From Dendrobium chrysotoxum (Eukaryota; Streptophyta; Magnoliopsida; Asparagales; Orchidaceae), in contig CM034303.1 of NCBI GenBank assembly GCA_019925795.1, positions 55,103,931-55,167,930 on the forward strand: a stretch of DNA of 64,000 nucleotides. The letters are read 5' to 3'. Position 1 is the stretch's first letter; every line of letters starts with the position of its first letter. The translations under genes and the position numbers were made by a program. This document shows positions 1-10,229 of the stretch, piece after piece. The notes beneath the pieces were generated by a model, which worked only from the letters and a program-made list of their open reading frames with translations, searched no databases and was not told where the DNA came from.

Positions 1-2
1 TG

Positions 3-1742
3 CTTCAAAAAGGTTTTCCTCATAGATTCATCAGTTGGATTAAAGCCTGCATATCCGATGTGAACTTCTCCATTATTATAAATGGTGCTCTTGAGGGGTA
101 TATCTCGTCTACTGTGGGCTTGCGGCAAGGCTGTCCCCTCAGCCCTTACCTTTTTTGTCTTGCAATGGATGCTTTTTCTTCTCTTTTGGATGAGGGAGGT
201 TTTAAGGGCATTTCTTTTGATGGATACAACATCACTCACCTTCTCTATGCGGATGACGTCTTAGTTTTTGGGGAAGCCAATATTGAGAATTGTAACACTT
301 TGGCTGCCATCCTTAAAAATTTTGGCAATGCTTCTGGTCTTCAGGTTAATTATGATCAGAGCTCTGTTATGTTTCCTAAGAACCTGCGGAATCAGGGTGC
401 TATATGCCAAGCTCTCTCTATTCATACTATCAGTAACAATATTACTTATTTAGGCATTCCGTTGTCTTTCTATAGACAAAAAATTTCTGATTTCATGCCG
501 TTGATGGATAGTATCACTAAGAAAATGTCGGGGTTGAAAGCCAAGTTGCTATCTCTTGCAGGTCGGTTACAATTCCTGAAATTTACAATTTTGAACTCCA
601 TCGCCTACTGGATACGTGGCTCTATTATACCTAAAACGGTTATCAAATTTATCAAGAAATGCTCCTCTAGATTTTTACTATTTGGTGATTTGGGTAATAT
701 CAAGAAGATACATATGGTTTCTTGGGATATGGTTTGTAAGCCAAAAATGCATGGCGGGCTGGGAATTCCGTCTTTGCCTGCTCTGCAATATGCATTCAAC
801 TGCTCGGTTATATCTAGGATGTATAACCGGTCTTCTCCTTTATCCTCGTGGCTTATCCTCAGATACCACTCTCCCTGGTGTCCTGCACCTCTACACTCCA
901 CCATCTTCTGGAAATCTGTGTGTAACACTGCCGTAACTGCTAAACACTTCTTCTCTTTCAGAATTACTGCTACTTCCCCTATTTCTCTGCATTGGGATCA
1001 TTGGTGTAACAATTGCAATTTATCTGATATAGTGGATGGTCTCATCTTTATTAATGCTACGCAAGACAGCGCCTTTGTGAGGGATTTCATATTGGTGGAT
1101 AAATGGTCTCTTCTTGATTTTGTTCCTCACAACACTCGTATGGCTATATGTGGCAACCAGATTCATAACTCCTCTGCTCCTTGTTTAGTTTGGGACAATT
1201 TGGGTGTTGGTAATTTCAGTGATTATGTTAAAGGTTATTATGCACACATGCAGCACTGCTCTTGGGACAAGTTCATTTGGCATTCTAATTTTGTCTTGAG
1301 ATTTTCCACTTACTCATGGTTATGTATTGTGGGTGGTTTAAAAACTGCAGATGCCTTGATTAAGCGTAACATCAATGTCCATTCTATATGTAGCCTTTGC
1401 CATTCTTACCCTGAGAGTACCTCTCATCTATTTTTTGAATGCTCCTACTCTTTCTCTATCATCTCCTACCTCATTCCGGATGCCAAAGGAATTCTCCTTA
1501 CTCCCTCTACTCTGCAGTTTCTGGAATGGATTGATGACCGTTACCACTCTCAGCAGTCGGTTAAAAACTTTTATCTGCTTACTGCGTGTTGTTCTATTTA
1601 TTACATATGGAAAGAGCGTAATGTACGTAGGTTTGGCTCTTCATCTAATAGCCATACTACTGTTGCCCTCAGCATTAAAAAAGTTCTCTTTGAGAAAGTC
1701 TTAAAATGGAATAAAGGTATCACTCTATTGGAACTGCTATAA
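3..1742 (+). CDS. L1-type LINE ORF2, reverse transcriptase C-terminal half (5' cut by window edge)
   Basis: The frame is open from base 3 to the TAA at 1740-1742, so the protein starts before the window; the GTG at 60 is not a real start. Reading from base 3, the polymerase motifs appear in order: FSIIINGALEGY, then GLRQGCPLSPYLF, then the catalytic YADD (LLYADDVLVF, about bases 237-266). A zinc-binding zf-RVT-like motif follows near the C-terminus (CSLCHSYPESTSHLFFEC, a C-x2-C-x7-H-x4-C pattern). This is the usual order in plant L1-clade ORF2, which copies its own RNA at a nicked target. No stop interrupts the roughly 580 visible codons, so the copy is fairly young. The endonuclease domain and ORF1 would lie upstream, outside the window. 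The L1-clade assignment comes from motif style only. Confidence 0.93.
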   Translation, partial: LQKGFPHRFISWIKACISDVNFSIIINGALEGYISSTVGLRQGCPLSPYLFCLAMDAFSSLLDEGGFKGISFDGYNITHLLYADDVLVFGEANIENCNTLAAILKNFGNASGLQVNYDQSSVMFPKNLRNQGAICQALSIHTISNNITYLGIPLSFYRQKISDFMPLMDSITKKMSGLKAKLLSLAGRLQFLKFTILNSIAYWIRGSIIPKTVIKFIKKCSSRFLLFGDLGNIKKIHMVSWDMVCKPKMHGGLGIPSLPALQYAFNCSVISRMYNRSSPLSSWLILRYHSPWCPAPLHSTIFWKSVCNTAVTAKHFFSFRITATSPISLHWDHWCNNCNLSDIVDGLIFINATQDSAFVRDFILVDKWSLLDFVPHNTRMAICGNQIHNSSAPCLVWDNLGVGNFSDYVKGYYAHMQHCSWDKFIWHSNFVLRFSTYSWLCIVGGLKTADALIKRNINVHSICSLCHSYPESTSHLFFECSYSFSIISYLIPDAKGILLTPSTLQFLEWIDDRYHSQQSVKNFYLLTACCSIYYIWKERNVRRFGSSSNSHTTVALSIKKVLFEKVLKWNKGITLLELL

Positions 1743-2161
1743 CATCCTCAATTCGAACTGTGATCCTGATGCTTGGTTTCAACGGGCGTAATTCGATGTT
1801 GCCTTTCGGTTAAGGGCTGCCTTGGACGATGATGTGCCCATATACAGGTCCCCCTCGGATGGCCTTTTTGGCAACCAGGGGCTCCATCGATTGATCTGAT
1901 CTGATTGAATTCCCCTATATCCTGAGTCCAGGCTTTATCGGTGGCTTTTTATGTCTGTATTTCTTAAATTTTTGGCTATTCTTTTTGTTTTTTTGGCACC
2001 TGCAGATTTTGTATTGCAGCTTTTGTTATGCCAAGTTTTCTCTTTTTTGGTATTTTTCAGAGCATCCCTCTTTTCTGGAGGTCTTTGCTTTAGATTATTC
2101 TCTTGTAAACATCTCTGATTAATACAAGGGCTCTGCCCAAATTTTCCCCGAAAAAAAAAAA
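1743..2161 (+). mobile_element. 3' UTR and poly(A) tail of the L1-type LINE
   Basis: About 410 bases follow the stop codon and end in an 11-A run at 2151-2161, after a T-rich stretch. This is the normal 3' end of a plant L1 element inserted by target-primed reverse transcription. The 5' end is outside the window, so the target-site duplication cannot be checked. Confidence 0.8.
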
Positions 2162-2227
2162 GAGTATCACCAACCGAAAGACTCAAGTTTCACTTCAAAA
2201 TGCAATAACTGTCACATCAAATAGTAA

Positions 2228-2470
2228 CTCATCTCCAACCGAACTCCATTTCTTAACACTCAAAAAGAATATTTTATGTATATTCTTTATTATCTCTTTT
2301 TTTATATATATTTTTAATCATTTTGAAATAATTTTTTTGATTTTTCAAAAAAAGAAAAAAGCGTTCGTGGCGTCGCACTATTCACATCGCGAAAATGCAG
2401 CTGAAATTCAAGTTTGTGTGGAGCTGGCAACGGACGACAAACACTTATTTCGCTTCGGCTAGAGATGGCC
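2228..2470. mobile_element. PIF/Harbinger-like MITE with TAA target-site duplication
   Basis: The left terminus CTCATCTCCAACCGAA (from 2228) and the reverse complement of the right terminus, GGCCATCTCTAGCCGAA, form imperfect terminal inverted repeats. TAA flanks both sides (2225-2227 and 2471-2473), as expected for PIF/Harbinger insertions. The element has no coding capacity. A relative with the same termini and the same TAA duplication lies at 51341-51632. Confidence 0.7.
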
Positions 2471-2531
2471 TAAGAAGTTAAAATCATATCTACCACGAAA
2501 AAAATCAAGCGTGTAATAAAAACTTAAAAAC

Positions 2532-2535
<4 letters not shown>

Positions 2536-2605
<70 letters not shown>
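2536..2605. repeat. (TA)n microsatellite, about 35 units
   Basis: An uninterrupted TA run of about 70 bp that directly abuts the SINE-like element on its right. Confidence 0.97.
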
Positions 2606-2607
<2 letters not shown>

Positions 2608-2823
2608 CTTAGCTTGGTTGATGGGCGAATACGATTGGGAACCCCCCAACCCGTGCTCGAATCCCCTCGAGCGGCAGCACCTCTTAAGTGGGGTCTGATC
2701 AAGTGCGGGCTAGGAGGTCACTAGGGTGAGTGCCTCTACTAGGTCAGCCGAGGGATTAGTTACGCCGCCAAGCGCCTCCTAAGAGGCGGCAACGAGTAGA
2801 TACCCTTGTTCCACAAAAAAAAA
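2606..2823 (+). mobile_element. tRNA-derived SINE-like element
   Basis: A box-A-like sequence TAGCTTGGTTG (from about 2610) and a box-B-like GTGCTCGAATCCC (from 2653) lie about 43 bp apart, as in an internal Pol III promoter of tRNA origin. The body is GC-rich, unlike its surroundings, and ends in CTTGTTCCAC followed by an A run (about 2815-2823). The whole is about 215 bp, a normal plant SINE size. It is not a functional tRNA because no acceptor stem or cloverleaf can be drawn. The target appears to be the (TA)n tract, so a target-site duplication cannot be told from the microsatellite. Confidence 0.7.
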
Positions 2824-3456
2824 ATTATATTTTTTTAAGATTTAAAATATCTAAATTATAACTTATAGCTACTTTAAATCTAAACCATTTAAATATTTTG
2901 AGGGAGAGCAATAAAGGTATTATAATGATGGATTCCATATCCTCCTAAGTGGATAAATACTTTGACATCCTTTCAAATTTAAGATCAAAATCATAGATTC
3001 TTTCAAATATTATTTAAAATCCTTTGATCATCAATTAAATGCATTCATTTATTCATGAGATAGTTATAATCCAAATGGCTCATAATTAAACAAATTATGA
3101 GTTGATCATATTAAGGATAAATTTTTTTTTTTTTAACTAAATAATTGAGATAGCTTTGGCCTATTCCTTCAACACCATTTCAACAACAAACAACCATTAC
3201 AATAAAACAAGATGAAGATTTCAATTAGTATGTTAAACAGTAGAAGCAGATGCTTTTCATTCAGAACCATTTGACAGAGAAAAGAAAGAGATAACCAAAT
3301 TGTGATTGGCTTTTAAATTATCAAATAATTTTTAAAAAAGATGCAATTAATCTAAAATTTTGTAGAATTTGAGTTTTACAAATGGAATGAAAAAAAAAAA
3401 AAATTCATTGATCTAAATTTAATCATAATGAGTTTTTTGGTTATTGAATTGTATAT
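2824..3456. other. AT-rich intergenic sequence
   Basis: No reading frame, structural RNA or recognisable repeat was seen. The base composition is strongly AT-rich. Confidence 0.6.
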
Positions 3457-3540
3457 ACAACAACAACAAGCCTTTATCCTATTATATGGGATCAGCTGCA
3501 CAAATTCTTTTTCTACATTGTGTCTAATCTGTGTATCAAA

Positions 3541-3640
3541 TGACGTGGCGCATCTTAATTTGCCTATGGACCGTCCGGTGACCGCACCTCTCTGTGCGGT
3601 CACCGGACGGTCCATAGGCAAATCAAGATGCGCCACATCA
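3541..3640. repeat. Near-perfect 47-bp inverted repeat with 6-nt loop
   Basis: The left arm 3541-3587 and right arm 3594-3640 are reverse complements except at two positions, separated by the loop CTCTCT. In a transcript of the minus strand both mismatches would be G:U pairs, so the minus-strand RNA can pair along the full 47 bp. The arms end in GTGACCGCAC / GTGCGGTCAC. It lies inside the antisense RTE LINE fragment. Confidence 0.93.
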
Positions 3641-3684
3641 TTTTTTTTGTTGTGTACCGGTGTTGTGTACCACTCTGTATCAGA

Positions 3685-3745
3685 TGACATGACACATCCT
3701 GATTCACCTTTGGATCGTTCGGTGACCGCACAAAATAATTTCTCC
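3685..3745. repeat. Diverged third copy of the hairpin arm, with MITE-type terminus
   Basis: Bases 3685-3731 align without gaps to the left arm at 3541-3587. Most differences are G-to-A or C-to-T, many at former CpG sites (GACGTGGCGCA against GACATGACACA). It ends in CGCACAAAATAATTTCTCC, which resembles the terminus of the MITE family at 34279, 44241 and 51978. This older copy probably defines the right end of the inserted element. Confidence 0.7.
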
Positions 3746-4230
3746 CTATTAAGATTCAAATTCTCATTTAGATCTAATAAAAAAATATCATTTTGAATAC
3801 TTTTTAACCAATTTTTTTTTTAGATCTACCTCCACCTTTCTTAACATAAATCAGATCTAAAAAATTCACTCTTCTAATAGGGTCATCTAAATGCCAACAT
3901 TTTATGTGACCAAATCATCTAAGGAAGCTCTCTCTAATCTTATTTATCACCAGAGCTACTCCAACCTTTTAACGTATATATTCATTTTGCATTTTGATTC
4001 CAAGTGTAAATTCGCTCATCCACCTGAGCATCCTCATCTTTGCAACACTACACTTAATTTATGCTTCTCTTTTAATGACCAACATTTTGCGCCTTAAAGC
4101 ATTGCATGTCTCACCGTTATCTCATAAAACTTTCTCTTAAGTTTGAGGAGTACTTTTCTATCACACAACAAGCCCGATACATTCCTCCACTTCAACCATC
4201 CAACTTGAATTCAAGTAATAATATCCCCGG

Positions 4231-4698
4231 ACCTCATTTATTTCACCATTGTTTTAAACAATAGATCGGAAATATCTAAAATGTATGCTCTTTTTATTCA
4301 CTTGGTCACCCGATGTCATAATTCCGCTGCTAGATCTATTAAATTTACTTTATATAATAATATAAATTAAATTGATTAATTATATATTATATTTATCTTA
4401 AAATAAATCCACCAAATACATATCTCATTGTAATCAACTCCAAATCAGGATATTCAAACCCAAATTTTCTATTCTTTTTTCAATGGACAGAATTTATTAA
4501 CCATATATCTAAGAGGATTAAAATTGCAGGACTCTGCAACTAAGTAGAATTTCAATCAGTCATAACTGTAGTTTGGTCAATTAAGACTTTATTTGTACAG
4601 TGTAAATATCACAGTTGACATAGAGAGACAGGAAATAGTGAACTCTGTAAGCCAATAGAGGTGAACAGAAGCCATGTTTGAATCTAAGAAGTTCATGA
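4231..4698. other. AT-rich intergenic sequence
   Basis: No gene or RNA feature was recognised. Confidence 0.6.
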
Positions 4699-4699
4699 A

Positions 4700-4880
4700 T
4701 TTGGAGAAACTATTATGTGCAGGCCAGATGCAGTTATACGCGGAGGCAAATCAAATGCAGCTACGTCAGTGGTACCGAGCCGCGATACCGAATAGTACTG
4801 AGCGAAGGGGTAACTTGGCATATTCTGATTGGTCTCCGGACGGCATTCGACGTTTGGCGTCCGCACAGAATAATTAATTA
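4700..4880. mobile_element. MITE-like element of the ATTATTACGTG-terminus family
   Basis: The left end GAGAAACTATTATGTGCAGG and the right end CCGCACAGAATAATTAATT are imperfect inverted repeats. They resemble the termini of the elements at 34279-34439, 44241-44366 and 51978-52103. The GC-rich interior contrasts with its AT-rich flanks. Short reading frames inside it show no protein similarity that I recognise. Confidence 0.5.
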
Positions 4881-4899
4881 TGAATTTGATAGCAATTTC

Positions 4900-5395
4900 A
4901 TTTCATGGAAAAAAAAAACATGAGAAAGAAGAATGGCTAAATCAATACAAAATCCAATAAAAATATATGAAACAAAGCAATAGGGTCATTTGGGATCTCT
5001 TTTATTTTTATATTTTTAATTTATTTTATTTTAACATAAACTAAAATATATTTGATATTTTAAAATTATATTATTTTCTTATTGAATATCGAATAATTTA
5101 ATTTATATGAAACAATGAGAAAGGCCGCCCAGTTAGGTGATGATATGGTGGTGTTTAATAGCGGCGATAGCAATGACCAATTATTATAGTTGTTATATTC
5201 TTAAGAATACTCAAAATATTTAAAATTATTTTGAGTGTTCATAAACATAATTTAAATTATTTTATAAATAGAATATAAAAAAAGTTAAAAATAGACTCAA
5301 CAAACATATTTTTAAAAAACAAAAACAAAAAATAAAATTGATCACAAACGGGCTCTTATAATTTAAATACCTAAAGAAAACCTTACATTCAGTCT
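4900..5395. other. AT-rich intergenic sequence
   Basis: No gene, RNA or repeat family member was recognised here. Confidence 0.55.
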
Positions 5396-5525
5396 ATGGC
5401 TTTGTTTGGGACGGCTTCTTCACTGCTTCTTAATTCTTAAAGCAACTTTCTAGTAAAAAATTAAAATTTTTGTACTCAAAAGCTGCTTTAAGAACCAGCA
5501 AAGAAGCCGTCCTAAACGAAGCCTA
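5396..5525. mobile_element. Palindromic Tourist-like MITE (copy 1)
   Basis: The termini GGCTTTGTTTGGGACGGCTT and AAGCCGTCCTAAACGAAGCC are inverted repeats, and most of the roughly 120 bp folds back on itself. Relatives lie at 42151, 42350 and 50817. It sits about 250 bp beyond the stop codon of the WEB-family gene. Confidence 0.75.
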
Positions 5526-5778
5526 TATCTAAAATCAAATCATTGAGCTCACCCAAAGGTCCCAAACATCAAGCTTTTTCATAAACTTAATCTTATTGAT
5601 ATTCAAACAAGTTAAAACATGGATATAGAATGTTAGTGCATCAGGTAATACAAGAAAAAGGTTCTTTGAACATTAAAAATATGTTATTTGAAATGGATTA
5701 ATTTGGCAAAGAGCAAGTTCATAACTTCCATTGGAGCCAAACTCTCCTGATTCAAAGGTCTCGTTCACATCAAGATAA

Positions 5779-7344
5779 CTAAAACTTTATTTTTAGAAGT
5801 TTACCGAGCGGAACGTACTTTGATTTTCTTCCATCACGCCTGGAAACGCTCCTTTTTGGATGAGAAGGAACACCATCAGACTCGGGGTTTATGCAAGCCA
5901 GTTTAGACAACAAAGGCTTATCATGCTGTTTGTTAGCTTCGTTTTTTGTAGCACAGTACTCTTTTACTGCATCTGAAGCAGCTCTTCTCAGCTGCCGCTG
6001 CTCCCTCCACTTCCTCAGCTGACTCTCCACTGCTACTTTGGCTTTCTCAGCCAACTCGGCTCTTCTCTCGGTCTCTTCTAATTTGCATGTCAGTTCACTT
6101 ATTTCTTCATTCTTATCTTCCAGTTCTATTTTCAACTTGTTAACCTCATAGCCATCAGTAGGTTCACACTTCCTGTTATCCGCCATCTCTGACTTCTGGA
6201 TTAAAAACTCGTATTCTTCCATTGAGATTGTGATGCCTGTGCAAAACTCATTGGAATCAGCATCTGCAACATTGAATGCAGAGTTCTTATTAGATCTACC
6301 TTCTTCATTTTCTGTCTCTACTTTATTATACTCAGCAGCCAGTCTTCGTACTTCAGTTTTCGCTTCCTCAGCTTCTACTGCTAGATGTTGGATTGCCTGG
6401 TTCAATTCTGCTTGCGAAGACATAGACCTTGCTTCTGAATCTTTAGCAGCAGCAATCCTGCTGCTAGAATTATGAAGCTCAGATGTGAGAATAACAGCAT
6501 TTGGATGAAATTCTAACTCCTTGTTCTTGCTCTCAGACATTTCTTGTTGCATCCTCTGAATCTCACCCACAAGCATCTCACTCTGGCAATTTATATCATT
6601 TATCTTCACAGCCGAGATATTAAGCTCTTCTTTCATTCTTTCCCCTTCCTCTTTAATCTGACGAATGTATAATTCACTCTCAGAGTTGACTTGCTTCATC
6701 CGCTTATTCTCTGATTTAACAAGATCCAATTCATTCGTGGCACTTAAAACATCTTTTGAGAAAATGGTTTGTGCCTCTTTCGACTGCTTTAATTCCATAT
6801 GTAAGTATTCAGAAATTATCATCTGTTTCAATAGTTCATTCTCCAGATCCTCCATTTCATCCAAGTACCTTCTAAGAACCTCTAATTGTATGTGTGACAG
6901 AAAAACTTCTGCATTAGGAGTACAGAATGCAGGACTATCCTTCTTTGCATCTATATTTGACACTTGAGATGGAAGGATAACTTTTTTAATCTCTGAATTG
7001 TGCATCCAAAGCTTCTGGATAATTCCTTCCTCCAGATTTAGTTCTGTCTTCATAATTTCAGCTTTCCTCTGAGCAGCAGTCATTGATTCATCAGCTTCCA
7101 AATTACTGAAAGAACGAAAAAAATGATTTCCTTTCTCATATTCTAAAAAGAGGGCTTGTGATTTTCTGAACTTTTCCTTATAACTGTCCCTTTCAGCTTT
7201 ATACAGCTTTAACAAGGCCAATAATTCCTCAGGGTTTTTAGAAGATACATCAAACTCGAAAAAAGCCAGGCTTTTTTGATGTGCCTTGGCTTCTAGCAGC
7301 AAATTGTCATCTGTTAAATCCTTAAAAAATTCTCCTCTTTCTTC
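5779..7344 (-). CDS. WEB-family (DUF827) coiled-coil protein, coding exon 2
   Basis: This is the long second coding exon, 521 codons plus stop, of a protein of about 555 residues (34 residues come from exon 1). Sequence evidence: an almost continuous heptad-rich, Glu/Lys/Leu-rich coiled coil; the family signature ISMEEYEFLI (about residue 413); the downstream block EETERRAELAEKAKVAVESQ followed by LRKWREQRQLRRAA; and the basic C-terminal tail KYVPLGKLLKIKF, all typical of plant WEB proteins. WEB1/PMI2-type members act in the cytoplasm in light-driven chloroplast movement by controlling actin at the chloroplast edge; a role for this member is inference. The splice acceptor is AG at 7345-7346 (minus), joining in phase 0. 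The TTG at 7302 is an internal codon, not a start. The frame is intact and the copy appears functional. Confidence 0.9.
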   Translation of the reverse strand, partial: EERGEFFKDLTDDNLLLEAKAHQKSLAFFEFDVSSKNPEELLALLKLYKAERDSYKEKFRKSQALFLEYEKGNHFFRSFSNLEADESMTAAQRKAEIMKTELNLEEGIIQKLWMHNSEIKKVILPSQVSNIDAKKDSPAFCTPNAEVFLSHIQLEVLRRYLDEMEDLENELLKQMIISEYLHMELKQSKEAQTIFSKDVLSATNELDLVKSENKRMKQVNSESELYIRQIKEEGERMKEELNISAVKINDINCQSEMLVGEIQRMQQEMSESKNKELEFHPNAVILTSELHNSSSRIAAAKDSEARSMSSQAELNQAIQHLAVEAEEAKTEVRRLAAEYNKVETENEEGRSNKNSAFNVADADSNEFCTGITISMEEYEFLIQKSEMADNRKCEPTDGYEVNKLKIELEDKNEEISELTCKLEETERRAELAEKAKVAVESQLRKWREQRQLRRAASDAVKEYCATKNEANKQHDKPLLSKLACINPESDGVPSHPKRSVSRRDGRKSKYVPLGKLLKIKF

Positions 7345-7426
7345 CTATTCACCAACAGAAAAGCAATCAAATTAACGGTCAATAAAAATATCAGTTATAT
7401 TATCCATTTATCCTCTTGTATCTTAC
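7345..7426 (-). other. 82-bp GT-AG intron of the WEB-family gene
   Basis: The donor GTAAGATAC and acceptor GAATAG lie between two phase-0 coding exons. The length is typical of short plant introns. Confidence 0.88.
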
Positions 7427-7528
7427 CTTACTGCTGCTAGTGCTGCATATTTTAGGATCAATCTTTTGCTCGAACAAAGTTATTGCTGCTTGCACAGATT
7501 CAAATGGCTTTGTATAGATCTCCGCCAT
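7427..7528 (-). CDS. WEB-family protein, coding exon 1
   Basis: The ATG at 7528-7526 opens 34 codons that begin MAEIYTKPFESVQAAITLFE, resembling the N-terminus common in this family (an acidic start followed by ESVQAA and an aliphatic stretch). The exon ends AAG at a good donor, GTAAGA. The intron (7345-7426, 82 bp) has GT-AG ends and joins exon 2 in phase 0. Upstream of the ATG, a TTGCAG at about 7571-7566 (minus) could be the acceptor of a 5'UTR intron, so the transcript may start further upstream. Confidence 0.88.
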
Positions 7529-7529
7529 T

Positions 7530-10229
7530 TCTTCTCTCAACTCAAGGATTCATATAACAAATAGCCTCTGCAAGTATTTTTATGAAGGTGATTTATAACA
7601 AGATTAATACAGCTTTCTAAATGTAAGCAATAAATAAAGTCTAGAACAACACCCCAATATCAGCAAACCAAAAACATATCGAATTCGAAATTCTCAATTT
7701 GATGATTAATTCGGACACTTCCTGGAGGCATTTACTAATGTTGATATAGAAGCACTTCCTTCAAGTACTAATTTATTTTGAGACAAGTGGATACAAATCA
7801 TTTAAGTCATAGGTGGAATTTAGTTCAAGTAGTTGTTGGATAGAAAGAGAAAAAAGATGAGCCAATACCATTGAAACCCACATTCATAAAAATAAGTTCA
7901 GAATCAACTTCATAAAGATGAGTTAAGAACACAACTTCATAAAGAGGAGTTTAGCACTTTCACACCTTCCAACTCACCCGAGACATATAGGCCAAGTTGC
8001 ATGGAACTCAATTGGGTAAAGTTAGCCAAGTCTCATGGAATTCACAGAGCCAAGTTGGCCAAGTTGCATGTTGGACCTGGATCAGGTTGAAAATGTTGCA
8101 CGCCCAAGAGCCGACTACAAGACATGTCACTAGTTAGAAGACCCTGAGTTGATAAATTGGCAACCCGTTTCAAAATAGTCACCTTAACAACTCATCTTTG
8201 AGGGATACTTCTAGATTGCTGAACAACTAGATAGACACAACCATGTGACGTCTTGTATTAATTAATTCTATTTTAACTATGAAGTGATGATCAGACATCA
8301 CATCTAAAAATAGGGGGTTCAGGGTTCGAGAAAAGACACGAAATTTGTAGGTGATTTTTTAGGTCAAATCCAAAATTCTTGAGCAATTTCTCTCTCTCCC
8401 TCTCCCCCTCTCTCTCCCTCACACACGCAGTCACTCTCTCTCTCTCTCTCTGTGGTTGAACTTTACTCGACCTAAAGAATGAGTGGAAGAAATAGGCAAC
8501 CCGCAGTGATTGCACACCAACATTAGCAATGAATTATCAATGATTTTTATCTTAACGATAAAGCAGAGAGGGGATTTTTACAGGTAATATCTCACACAAA
8601 AAAGTTAAGATGACTTTTTAGGTCGAGAATATGAGCTAGCCTCAATGGTCAACTACCTGCCAGGTGACTAAAATGAGCCTATGGCCCTCAGAGAAATATC
8701 TCACTAGCAAGCAAGCATATATTATGGGCTTCTACCTAGGGTAAGTCATCGACCGTAGTGGAGGTGCAACCATTGCCGGCAAAGTTATATTCTGCCTAAT
8801 TGTCTAAAACCATGTGTCAAAGAGAAGACTAAACTAATAACTAGAACTTACCCAGATCCCTCCATGCTTTGTACCTCATCAAAATCATACACTATGAAAC
8901 ACGCTAACCCAGTCACCCTAAAAGCAATTAGGCATGTCACATAGTTCTAAATATTGTTCGAGAGCAAAAGTTAAGCGTTAGAACTCCAACTCTTCATTTC
9001 CAACAAAATCTGTAATGAGCATAGTCTAGAGGTAAGTCTTAGAGCTGGCAACCCCATGAAGACAAAGAGACATAAAGGAGGTCCTTCCATAAGGTGACGA
9101 CTTGCTTTAAGACACAATAAGGGAGCTAAGAGTCAAGTAAGACTCAAAGACAACCATTAATTAGCAATCAAGCATTAATCACTAAAATGGTACGCCAGAA
9201 GCTAATAAACATCAAACAGACTAAATATGAAGATTATGAATACTTAAAAAAAATGAAGAATATGAATACTTTCATTAATGGAACTTTGTTTCATCTATAT
9301 AACCAACTAATTTTTATGAATATCTCTCTTTTATCTGTTTTGTGTTATTGAATCAAAATACAAAAGAACAAGAGGTACAAAAGCGATCCCCACTCATCCT
9401 CGTTCGAATTCATCTAAAAAAGTCGGTGAAGAACCCACTCAATTCAACATTCAAGGTAGTAAGTGACACCCCTCTCAAACTTCCGCTCAAATAATTGTGA
9501 GTAACCCTTAAACTTGATAATCTTAACTTAGCCTGCAAGGGACCTCAGAGAACTTCAACTTCAACGAGGAGCTTTCCTCCAAGGGTTCTTGGGTTTTGTC
9601 TAGTCTATCTCTCTCTGCAATTTATCTAAGTGACATGTTAGCTTCCACCAACTAACTAAAACTTAGCAAGTTGAACTTAAATCTCGAGGATTCTTTGAGT
9701 TGATGGACCACTTATGTCAAGTATCAAAAGAGAAAAAAATGATGGTCCTTGACATCCAATTCTACCTTGGCTTTCTTAACCTTAGCAAACTTATTGATTC
9801 AATCCAAGTAATGTGGCAGTAGCAAGATGGAGGATGATTTCTCCATAATTTTAGTCTTTAAATTTATGATCAAGTCGGTCACCCTCTCATGCATATACCA
9901 GCCCTCATCAAAGAAGACATCTCCTTCTCAATCTTGGCAAAAAGGATGGTCAACTTATCATATTCCCATATTGTCATTGACTTCCTTTTCCTCATTAAAG
10001 GTGATCAACTTTTGGACATGGTTCTCCCCCTTAATGATGTTTAATGCTCTCATCATATTAAATGAAGAATCCTAATATATTTTTTATTATTGCATCGCAA
10101 AATGGGATCCATATCATGTCATGATTATTCGACAAATTTTATGCTTGTTGTCGACTACCTAACGCAACCCTCCACTTTTCTCATCCAGGACTTGGGACCT
10201 GACAACGACAGTATTTGGAGTATCAAAGG
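7530..10229. other. Intergenic sequence without recognised genes
   Basis: There is a CT-rich low-complexity patch at about 8387-8451. The rest has many stops in every frame and no family I can name. Parts may be decayed transposon sequence that continues beyond the RTE LINE at 10.2-12.2 kb. Confidence 0.5.

Larger units (their letters stand above)
3457..4230 (-). mobile_element. 5'-truncated RTE-type LINE tail, antisense, with a nested insertion
   Basis: On the plus strand this starts with the CAACAACAACAAG simple-repeat tail and continues with sequence that parallels 17235-17800. Both match, in reverse complement, the 3' part of the RTE LINE at 10.2-12.2 kb. The similarity breaks at about 3527-3745, where a palindromic segment has been inserted. 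At the break the other copy reads directly through (CATTGTGTCCTATTAAGAG). The element encodes only decayed fragments of the C-terminal part of the LINE protein. Confidence 0.8.

Noticed and set aside
82..1704. Smaller frames overlapping the LINE ORF on both strands
   Set aside because: They are shadows of the conserved reverse transcriptase frame, with no motifs of their own.
2606..2700. Possible tRNA gene
   Set aside because: Box A and box B are present, but there is no cloverleaf or acceptor stem, and the unit ends in poly(A), so it is a SINE.
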